Assembly (NCBI GenBank): GCA_902800045.1
Contig: CADCCZ010000001.1
Coordinates: 248,001-312,000, forward strand
DNA length: 64,000 nucleotides
DNA from: an uncultured Bacteroidia bacterium
Lineage (GTDB): Bacteria; Bacteroidota; Bacteroidia; Bacteroidales; ML635J-15
Direction: 5' to 3'
Numbering within the stretch: the stretch's first letter is position 1; the number at the start of each line of letters is the position of its first letter. Below, piece after piece: positions 17,925 to 29,900 of the stretch. The notes below the pieces were generated by a model. That model saw only the letters and a program-made list of their open reading frames with translations, was not told the DNA's origin and searched no databases. The translations under genes and the position numbers were made by a program.

Positions 17925-20900
17925 ATGAGAAGAAGTTTTATTTTAATTTGTCTCGCAACCCTGTTGTCCCTATGTACAACAGCTCAGACGTCAACCCCGC
18001 CTGAGATTACTTTGACAGGGCTTGCAGAAAAGTACGCTCCGGGATTCCCCGCTGACGTAAATGTTTGGGTGGCTTCTAATGACTACATCGATTCTTACTG
18101 CAAAGTAGGATTTACCATCAAGAAGGATGGTCGTGTCATTGGAAACATCGCCGATTATGGAACCGTTTCGTATCGCATTCGCCTTGCTGGCAATGCTTAT
18201 TCGGATTGGACTCCAGTAACAACAGGTAGCGGTTATATTACACAGGAGGTGCCACTGGATAATGGCAATCGTGTAGTGATCGAATCGTTTACCCTTGGTA
18301 TTTTCGAACACTCCTGCGTGAATAGGGGGCGTCCAATCGAAATCGTCGCTACGTTCGAAGAGATTGGTACTTACTCGATTGATGTAAATGTGTTCCAAGT
18401 TGATGCAGTAGCTCCATACGTTACTCAAGTTGGTTCTTTCAGTTGCCTCAACGATGCTACGGTACATAATGATATGATTGCTATGACAAGTTCTAATCCT
18501 CGTCAGATTGCAACCAAGCAAATAGTAGTTGATGTCGTTCCGTCGTATGCTGTTAACTTTGTCGGCCTTGGCGCAGGCAATACCGTTACTGTCGACGCTC
18601 CTGCTCATAGAGATTCTGTAATGCAAGGCGACGACTACGTTTTCAGCATTTCGCGCGTGGCTTGCCAGACTGGTGTTACGGTATCTGTTGACGGAAATAC
18701 ACTTTCGGCAAACGGAGCAGGCAAATATACTATTGCCAATGTTCAGTCGGACAAGACCGTTAATGTACAGTTCCAGTCGAATGCAACTTATACCATAAGC
18801 AATGGCGGTGATTCGCGTATATCGGTTCCTGCATCGGTAAACTGCGGTTCCGATGCTGTGGTTACGATAAGACCTGGTGCAAACGAGCAGGTTGTGTCGG
18901 TTACCGATAATTATGGTGGTCAGGACCATGCAGTATCATTGACTAACAATACTTATACAATTCCTAACGTTCAGGAAAATCATACTATTTCGGCAACATA
19001 TAGCACATACGAATATCCTACATTGTCGTTCGATAATGTAGCCGACAGGTATGCTCCCGGTTTCCCGGCAGAAGTTATCGCCCGTATCAATTCGCACGGC
19101 TATCTCGATCAGCTTTGCATGGTCGAATATGTTGTTACACGCAACGGACAGCCAGTTGCAAACCTCAACGATTACGGAACAGTTAAATTCTCTGTCCGTC
19201 TTCAGGGCAACACCGAAATAGAAAGAGAACTTACTGCTGGTACTGGTGTGGTAAACGAAGAAGTTGAGTACAACGGTCATATTTACCAGCTCAATGCTTT
19301 CACAGCAAGTATCTTCGATAATAGCACCTGCCTTAACAGACAGCGTCCGATAACTTTTACGGCCTCTTTTACCGAAATCGGAAACTATGAAGTTACAGTA
19401 AACCTCTACAAGGCAATTGTCGACAACGAAATTCAGGTGTCGGATATGGGAACAACCTATACAAATGCCTGCAACGGTAATGCTGTTGGTCACGATAGAA
19501 TAGCAATGAACGCAAGAAAGGGCGAACTTATCGCTACTTTGAGCCAGAGTGTCAACGTTGTTCCTTCGTATGTTATCAACTTTGTTGGTCTTGGCGCCGA
19601 TAATTCAATCGATGTTTATGCTCCCGCCCGTGATGAATACGTAATGCAGGGCGACGACTATGTGTTCAGCATCGAACTTATGGAATGCCAGAACTCAGTT
19701 GCCAGTGTTACAGTTGACGGAAATGTCCTTACTGCAAATAATGGCAAGTACACAATTGAAAATGTTCGTTCCAACAAGACTGTAAATGTCGAATTTGTAA
19801 GCGATACATACACAATAAGCACATCTGATCCTCAAATAATAGTGCCTTCGCAGCCTGTTAATTGCGGCGAAAATGCAGTGGTTACTATAAGACCTGCAGA
19901 CGACTATGCAATAGAAACGGTTACAGACAATGGCGTTGATGTTACAGCATCATTGGTTAACAATACCTATACTATTGAAAATGTTCAGGCTAACCACACA
20001 ATAGCAGCGACATACACAAGACATGAAGATCCGACAATCTCATTTGAGGATATCGCTGACAAGTATGCTCCTGGTTTCCCAGCTGATGCTGTTGCTCGCA
20101 TCAACTCGCATGGCGACTACGACAGACTTTGCGTGGTTGAGTACGAAATTTATCGTAATGATCGACTTATTGAAAATATCAACGATTTTGGAACCGTTCA
20201 GTTCTCTGTTCGTCTTGCTGGAAACGTTAATGTAACAAGAGAACTTACCCAAGGCACGGCTATTGTAGGCGACACAATAACTTACGAAGGAGTTCTGTAT
20301 GATATAAATGCATTCTCGGCAAGTATTTTCGATAACAGCTCTTGTCTTAACAGAACACGTCCTATCAATTTCCATGCTACTTTCACACAGGTGGGAACTT
20401 ACACAGTTACTGTAAATCTTTACGATGCATTGGTTGATTCTGAATATATTTCAGATATCAACACCTATGAGGATTGCAACCATGTAACTCATAGCGATAA
20501 GATTGCTCTGAATGCACGTAAAGGTTCGCTTATCACATCTATCAGCCAGACTATAAACGTTGTTCCTTCGTATAAGATTACCTTCAACGGTCTCGCAGAA
20601 GGAAACTCTCTTAACGTAGACCTTCCTGCAAAGAACGATTCTGTAATGCAGGGCGATGACTATGTATTCGGTATTTCGTTGATGGATTGCCAGAGCGCAA
20701 TTACAAGCGTTACCGTCGATGGTGCAACACTTACCCCGGATGCAAATGGTAAATACACAATCGCAAATGTTCAGTCGAACAAGACCGTAACCGTTACATT
20801 CGCTTCTCAGATGTATGTGGTTGCCGCTCAGGTAAACGACGATAATGCAGGTTCTGTAACAGAAGGCGGTTCTTTCGAGTGCGGCGAAGATGCAGTTATA

Positions 20901-23900
20901 ACAATAACTCCTAATGCCAACTATGAAATTGCTTCTGTAACAGATAATGGTAGCCCAGTTGTTGTAAACGGTAATACCTATACAATAAATAATATTACAA
21001 CTAACCATCAGATAATGGTTAACTTCACCGAATTGTCTCGTCCGACAATTTCGATCGAGGATGTTGCCGACAAGTATGCTCCTGGTTTCCCAGCTGATGT
21101 GATTGCTCGAGTTAACTCGCATGCAGTATCAGGATCGACTGCTGTCCTTGACCAGCTTTGCAAGGTTGAATACACAATCAAGCGTAATGGCAGTGTTATC
21201 AATAACATTTCTGAATTCGGTACTGTTTCGTATACGGTTCGTCTTTCAGGAGCAAACAATATAACTAGAGATCTTGTATCTGGTCATGGTTTCATATCGG
21301 AAACTGTTGAATATGAAGGTACCGACTATAATATCGATGCATTTACGGTAAGTATTTTCGATAACAGCGACTGCCTCAACCATCAGAGACCGATTAGCTT
21401 CCACGCTACATTCAACGAGGTTGGAACATACGAGGTAAATGTTAAATTGTGGTCTGCTAATCCTAATGCTGATCCATTGTATTTGTCAACTATTCATCAG
21501 GTTACCGATTGCGATGGAAATGTACACGATGAGAAAATCGGTATAAATGCAGAATCGGTTGCAGTTCTTGACGAACTTACTCAGACAATAAACGTTGTTC
21601 CTTCGTATAAGATTACTTTCAACGGTCTTGCCGATGGTAATACTGTTGAACTTGTTGGCGATAACAATAGGGTTAAGCTCGACTCCATCATGGAAGGCGA
21701 GGACTACAAGTTCAGAATCAACCTTGTAGATTGCCAGGACGAAGTTTCGAGAGTTACAGTTGATGAAAACGTAATTCTCCCAGAAGGCGGTGTATATACT
21801 GTCGCTGATGTTCGTTCAGACATAACCATCAATGTTGCATTCTCGGCTCATTCTTATATAATTACAGCAAATGCCGGCGAAAACGGTACGGTAGAAGTTG
21901 ATGCTTCTATTGTTACCTGCGGCGAAAATGCAGTTGTAACAATAACTCCTGCAGCCAACTATTCTATAGAAACTGTAATGGATGGTACAACCGATGTTAC
22001 TGCTTCTGTTGTAAATGGAGTCTATACAATAGAGAACGTTACAGCAGACCATACGGTTACTGCAACTTTCGTTGCTAATGCAATTCCGACAATCATTTTC
22101 GAACCTTTAGCAAGCGAAAAGTATGCTCCGAACTTCCCAGTTGAGGCTGTTGCACGTATCAATTCTAACGGATACTACGACAGAATGTGCAAGGTCGAAT
22201 ATATAATCAAGCGCAACGGTAGAGTTGTAAATAATATCTCCGACTACGGTTCTGTTTCGTACAGCGTACGTCTCGCTGGTAACAATCCTATATCACGCGA
22301 ACTTACAAATGGTAGCGGTTTCGTTGCAGAAACAATCGAATATGATCCAGAAGACGGAAGCGGAATGCAGACTTATAGCATTGATGCTTTCTCGGTAGGT
22401 ATTTTCGACAACTATGCATGTCTTAACAGAAATCGTCCATTTAATATTTTGGCTTCGTTCACCGAAATAGGATACTACGAAGTTACTGTTAATCTCTATG
22501 ATGCAATATGTGATCCTCAGTATATTACAAACATTAATGCATACGAGGATTGCAACCATGTCGCTCATAACGATATGATTGCATTGAATGCTACTGCAGG
22601 ACAGCTCATTGCAACCGAAACTGTTTCGGTAGAAGTTGTTCCTTCGTTCAAGATCACTTTCGTAGGTCTCGAAGATGGTAACGAGGTGGTTGCCGATGCA
22701 CCGGCTCATGCCGATTCGGTAATGTATGGCGATCCTTATGTATTTGCTATCAATGGTCTCGTAGGTTGCCAGACTGGCATCGCAAGCGTAGAAGTTGATG
22801 GTAATGCTCTCACTGCAGAAAATGGCAAATACACTATTGCCGATGTTCGCGAAAACAAGACTGTAAACGTAACATTCGCTCTCGAATCGTTCGCAATTAT
22901 AGCAACAACTGATGGAAACGGTACTGCAACCGTTGACAATGCAAATGTTACTTGTGGCGACACCGCAATTATAACTTTCACAGCAAACGATGGCTTCGAA
23001 CTTGCTTCTGTTACAGACAACAATCAGCCAGTTGCATTCGAAAACAATACCTATAAAATAAATGGTGTAACTGAAGCTCACGAAATCGTTGCTACATTCA
23101 CAGCGATTATTCTTCCGGAAATTGTTGTTGACGAAAGCACAATAGCAGAAAAGTACGCTCCTGGCTTCCCGGCAGATGTCGTAGCTCGTATCAATACTCA
23201 CGGCAACTACGACCGCATCTGCAAGGTAGGCTACACAATCACACGTAATGATGAAGCAATTGAGAGAATCGCAGACTACGGAACAGTATCGTACAGTGTA
23301 CGTCTCCAGGGCGAAACTCCAATAACAAGAGATCTTATTAATGGAAGCGGATTCGTCTCAGAAATTGTAAACTACAACAACCAGCCTTATAGCATCGACG
23401 CATTCTCGGCAGGTATCTTCGACAATAGCGACTGCCTCAACAGAAATCGTCCGATAACCTTCCATGCTACTTTCACACAGCCTGGTACCTATAAGATTGT
23501 TACGACCATTTATGAAGCAAACTACACCGACGGACAGGTTTCTGCAATCAATACCTATGCAGACTGCAACGGCGTACAGCACGTGGATATGATCGGCTAC
23601 AACACCAGCGCAGGTGCAGTACTTGCACAGAAGGAAGTCGCAGTTCTTGTAGTTCCATCATACGTAATCACCTTCGAAGGTCTTGAAGGTATTGCAGAAC
23701 ACACCTCATACGAACCTGCAAACGGTGACACCATAATGGAAGGCGACAACTACATCTTCAGTCTCGAAGTTGCACAGGCAACCACAGCTTGCCAGGCAAG
23801 CATCGACAAGGTAACGGTTGACGGTGCAGAACTCACAGCCGATGCAGAAGGCAAGTACACAATTGCCAATGTTGATGCCAACAAGGTTGTCAACGTAACC

Positions 23901-26900
23901 TTCACCTATCCGACATTTGCAATCACAGCAAGTGCAAACAATGGTACAGCAACCGTTGACAATGCAGAAGTAACCTGTGGCGAAAACGCAACAGTAACCT
24001 TCACAGCAAACGACGGCTTCGAACTTGCTAGCGTAACCGACAATGATGCAGATGTTACCTCTCAGATTGTAAACAATACCTATACATTAGTAAATGTTGT
24101 TGAAGCACACAACGTTGTTGCAACATTCACAGCGATCGTTCTTCCCGAAATTGTTGTTGACGAAAGCACAATAGCAGAAAAGTATGCTCCTGGCTTCCCG
24201 GCAGACATCACTGCACACATCAACACCAATGGCAACTACGACCGCATCTGCAAGATTGGCTATGCAATAACCCGCAACGGTGAAACAGTTGAAAGAGTAT
24301 CCGATTTCGGTACAGCATCGTACAGCGTACGTCTCGCTGGCAACGAACCGATCTCGAGAGACATCGTAACAGGTAGTGGCTTCGTATCGGAAGTTGTAAA
24401 CTACAACGACCAGCCGTACAGCATCGACGCATTCTCGGCAGGTATCTTCGACAGCAGCGACTGCCTCAACAGACATCGTCCGTTGAACTTCCATGCAACC
24501 TTCAACGAGGTTGGCGACTACAAGGTTGTAATAACAATGTACGAAGCAAACTACACCGACGGACAGGTTTCGTCAATCAATACCTATGCAGACTGCAACG
24601 GTGTACAGCACGAAGATATGATCGGCTACAACACCAGCGCAGGCGCAGTCCTTGCAACCAAGGAAATCAGCGTACATGTAGTTCCATCGTATGTAGTAAC
24701 CTTCGAAGGTCTTGAAGGTATTGCAGAACACACCTCATACGAACCTGCAAACGGTGATACCGTAATGGAAGGCGACAGCTACATCTTCAGCCTTGAAGTA
24801 GCACAGGCAACCACAGCTTGCCAGGCAAGCATCGACAAGGTAACGGTTGACGGTGCAGAACTCACAGCCGATGCAGAAGGCAAGTACACTATTGCCAATG
24901 TTGATGCCAACAAGGTTGTCAACGTAACCTTCACCTATCCGACATTTGCAATCACAGCAAGCGCAACCAATGGTACAGCAACCGTTGACAACGCAGAAGT
25001 AACCTGTGGCGAAAACGCAACAGTAACCTTTGCTGCAAACGACGGCTACGAACTTGCTAGCGTAACCGATAACGACGTTGATGTTACCGCTCAGGTTGTA
25101 AACAATACCTATACATTAGTAAATGTTGTTGAAGCACACAACATAGTTGCAACATTCAACGAAATAGTTTACCCGACTATTGCTTTCGACAGCATCGCTC
25201 CAAAGTATGCTCCTGGCTTCCCAGCTGATGTAATCGGACGTATCAACTCCGAAGGTAATCCCGACAGAATGGTTAAGGTTGGCTACGAAGTAACACGCAA
25301 CGGACAGCCTGTAGATCGAATTTCCGACTATGGAACATTGTCATACAGCGTACGTCTTGCTGGTACAAATACTATAACCAGAGATATTGAAAACGGAAAC
25401 GGTTTCATTTCTGAAAGAGTTGACTACGAAGGTGCAACTTACTACATCGACGCATTCACAGTTGGTATCTTCGATAACAACACCTGTGTAAATAGAAACC
25501 GTCCGGTAGAATTGCATGCAGCATTCGACTCGATAGGCGAATACAGCGTAACAATCAAGTTGTATGACGTTGATACAACTCATGCTCTTGTTGATGTAAT
25601 AGGTTCGTTTACCGATTGCAACGGTGTATCTCACAACGACAAGATCGCTATCAGCGCACGTGCAACCAACGAAATCGCTAGCCTTACTCAGATCGTTAAC
25701 GTTGTTCCTTCATACTTGGTAACATTTGAAGGCCTTGCCGAAGGTAACACTCACACTTCGTATGCTCCAGCAATCAACGATTCGATAATGCAGGGCGACA
25801 ACTTCATCTTCAGTCTCGAAGGTACAGCTGCATGCCAGACCGGCATTGCAAGCGTAGCTACTGCCGATGGCGCAACTCTCACTGCAGACGCTGAAGGCAA
25901 GTACACTATCGAAAATGTTCAGTCGGATATGACAGTTGTTGTAACTTACAACTACGAAACATTCGCAATCAATGTCACTACTGATGGAAACGGTGAGGCT
26001 GTTGCAACACCTAACCCAGTAACTTGCGGCGAAAATGCAGAAGTAACTATCACTCCGAATGCAAGCTATGTAATTGCAAGCGTAACACTTGATGGTGATG
26101 ACGTAACAGCATCGGTTGTTGATGGAACATTCACAATCGAAAATGTAACTGCAGAACATAACGTAACCGTAAGCTTCAGAAACAATGCACTTCCGACTAT
26201 CACAGTTGACGAATTTGCAGAAAGATATGCTCCAGGTTATCCAGCAGACATTATTGGCCATGTAAATTCGAACGAAAACTTCGACCGCATGTGCAAGTTT
26301 GAATATACTATCAAGCGCAACGGCGAGCCGATTCGTAACATTGCCGACTACGGATCAATGTCGTACAAGGTACGTCTCGCAGGTAACAACGAAATAAGCA
26401 GAGACATAACCGCTGGTAGCGGATTCATCTCAGAAACTGTTGAATACGAAGGCGTAAACTACGAAATCGATGCATTCACAGTTGGTATCTTCGACAATAA
26501 CCCATGTGCAAACAGGAACCGTCCGGTAACCTTCCATGCAGAGTTCGACTCGATAGGTACTTACGAAGTAACTGTAAAACTCTATGATGCCGACACAACC
26601 AATGCAATGGTTTCTAACGTAACATCCTTCACCGACTGCCACGGCGTTCGTCACAACGACAAGATCGCTATTAACGCTGTTGCTCTTGACTCTGTGGCAA
26701 CTGCAACATTCACAATCAATGTTGTTCCTTCGTACATAATCACTTTCGAAGGACTTGCAGAAGGCAACACTTATGCTTCTCTTGACACTGTTCACGGCGA
26801 TACCGTAATGCAGGGTAACAACTACAGCTTTACTCTCGATGGTCTTGCTGAATGCCAGACAGGCATAGCAAGCGTTGCAACCGACGTCGCTGTTCTCGAA

Positions 26901-29900
26901 GCAGTAGAAGGTGTTTACACTATCGAAAATGTTCAGTCGGATATGACAGTTAATGTAACCTACAACTACGCATCGTTTGCAATCAATGTCGAAACCGACG
27001 GCAATGGTACTGCAGTAGCAAGACCCGATACCGTAATGTGCGGCGATTCGGTAACAGTTTACATCACTCCGAACGAATATTATGAAATTGCAAGCGTAAC
27101 TCTTGATGGCGACGACGTAACAGCCAACGTAACCGATGGCGTATATGTAATCAACAACGTAACTGCTGCTCACGACGTATACGTAACATTCAACGAGGTT
27201 GAACGTCCTTACTACCACGTAACATTCGAAGGTCTTGAAGAAGGTAACACTGTAGTTTCCGAAACTGCCGATACCGTAAGACATGGCGACAACTATGTAT
27301 TTGGTATCGAACTTACCGAATGCCAGAGCGCAATCGATACAGTATATGTAGGCGGTTTGGCAGTGGTTCCTAACGAAGCCGGTAGCTACACTATCGAAAA
27401 CGTTGTCAGCGACACAACAGTTCTTGTAACATTTGTTCACAGATACTTCTCAATCGCAACTGTTGCCGATAACAATGGTACTGTAGTGGCAATGCCAGAA
27501 TCGGTATACTGCGGCGACAGTGCAGTTGTTTACATCACACCAAATGATAACTACGAAATTGAAAGCGTAGTTCTCGACAGCGTTGATGTAACTGCAAATC
27601 TTGTCGTTGACAGCACTTCTACTTATTATGTAATCAACAATGTTACTGCAGATCATACAGTAACCGTAACATTCTCACAGATTCCTTACTACACTGTAAC
27701 ATTTGTAGGTCTTGAGGATGAAAACGAAGTTGTTTCTGCTACAGGCGACACTGTAAGACGTGGCGACAACTATGTATTTGCTATCAATGGCCTTGCTCAG
27801 TGCCAGGCTGCAATCGACACCGTTTATGTTGGCGGTCAGATATTGACAGCAGATGACAACGGAAACTACACTATCGAAAATGTTGTTAGCGATACAACTG
27901 TAACTGTTACATTCCGCGTTGCAACTTATGCAATCAATGTAACAGCTGATAACAACGGTACCGTTGTTGTAACTCCAGAAACAATAACTTGCGGCGATAG
28001 TGCTGTAATCGTAATTACTCCTAACGAGAACTACGAAATAGAAAGCGTAATGCTCGACAGCTTGGATATAACTGCTGAGTTCGCTGATAGCACTTACACC
28101 TTGATGAATATTGTTGCTGACCATGTCCTCAATGTAACATTTGTAAATATTCCTTCATACGTAATTACTTTCGAAGGACTTGTTGAAGGCAATACCCACG
28201 TAGTATATGAGCCGGCTAATGGCGATACTGTAATGCGTGGCGAAAACTACATCTTCGGTCTCGAAGGTCTTGCAGATTGCCAGGAAGCTATCGATTCTGT
28301 AAGTGTAAACGGACAGGCATTGGTAGCTGATGACGAAGGTCACTACACAATTGAAAACGTTCAGTCTGACTTGACCGTTAACGTAGCTTATGTAACTAGC
28401 ACATACACTATCGCAATGTTCGCTGGCGAACATGGTAGCGTAGCTGCTGATACAGTTACTGTAGATTGCGGTTCAGACTATGAAGTTGTATTTACTCCTG
28501 CTGCAGGATACCAGATTGCTACAGTAACAATGGATAGCACAGATGTAACAGAAAATGTTTCTGGAAACAGCTTGATGCTTACAAATATTCATGACAACCA
28601 TACTGTTTCTGCAACATTCGTAATTATACCTCCTGAGAGCCCGTATGTCGAGTTTGTAGGACTTGAAAACTCGTATGCTTCTGGCGATACAATCGACTTC
28701 GAGCTTAAGCTTCATGCAAACAGGGTACTTGATAACCTTTGCGCAGTTGGATATGAGTTGAGGTACTACAATACCGATACAACTAGTACGGTTGTTGCCG
28801 ATGCTACAAGATATGGCGTATTCAACTATAGCGTAAATATTACAGATACCACTGTAGCTTCGAATATCATCCGTACAGGCAGCGGTTTGTTGAATGCAAC
28901 AGCTCAGTATGGTAACAATACTTATGATGTAAGCGCATTTACTCTCGGTTTGTTCGACAGCGAATGTGCAGGTAGAGACAGAGACATTGATTTCGATGCT
29001 GTATTCTCGGTTGCTGGTAGATATCAGTTCAACGTATCGCTCTACACATGTGCAAACGGTGGTACTGCAATCGGAACAAGATACGAAGCTTGTGATGGTA
29101 TGATCCATTACGATAGAGTGGATGCTGTATGCGATAGCATGACAGTAATCAATACTGCAACCCAGGAAATTGAAATCTCTGGTGAAACACTCTATACTAT
29201 TACTGCATCTGTAATAGGCTCCAATGGTACTGTCGAACCTAACGGAACAGTAGTTGTTAATGCAGGCTCTACATACGATGTGGTATTTATTCCTGACGAG
29301 AACTATGCAATCGACACCGTAAAGGATAACGGATTTATAAGATACCCGGTTGAAGGTTCTGGATATGTATTCAATAATGTTTACACATTGACCAACATTT
29401 CAGAAAACCACAACATCACAGTAACTTATAGAGACATTAGAGCATATTACAACATCCATGTTGAGGTTGAATCTGCAGGTGGCGATGTAACACCAAGAGA
29501 CACTACAGTTGTTGATGGTGCAGATGTTACTCTTATTGTAACTCCTAACAGTGGATATCATATCTCTCAGTTGGAAATCGATGGTAATTTGGTAACTAAC
29601 TGCGAAACTAACGAGATTATATTCCACAACGTTCAGGCCGACCATATCGTTAAGATTGCATTCTTCCCGAACTCAATTGACGAGGAAGCATTCTCAGACT
29701 TGAGTGTATATCCTAACCCGAATAATGGTAAGTTCACTGTTTCGTCAACAGAATTCGAAGGTGAAGTTACTCTTCAGTTGTTCAACGCTAGCGGCGCAGC
29801 TATCGACGAAAGGACATTGACCGATCAGGAATATGTCGATTACGATAGGGAATTGCCGACTGGAACTTATATCTTGAGAATAATCTCCGGCGATAAGGTT

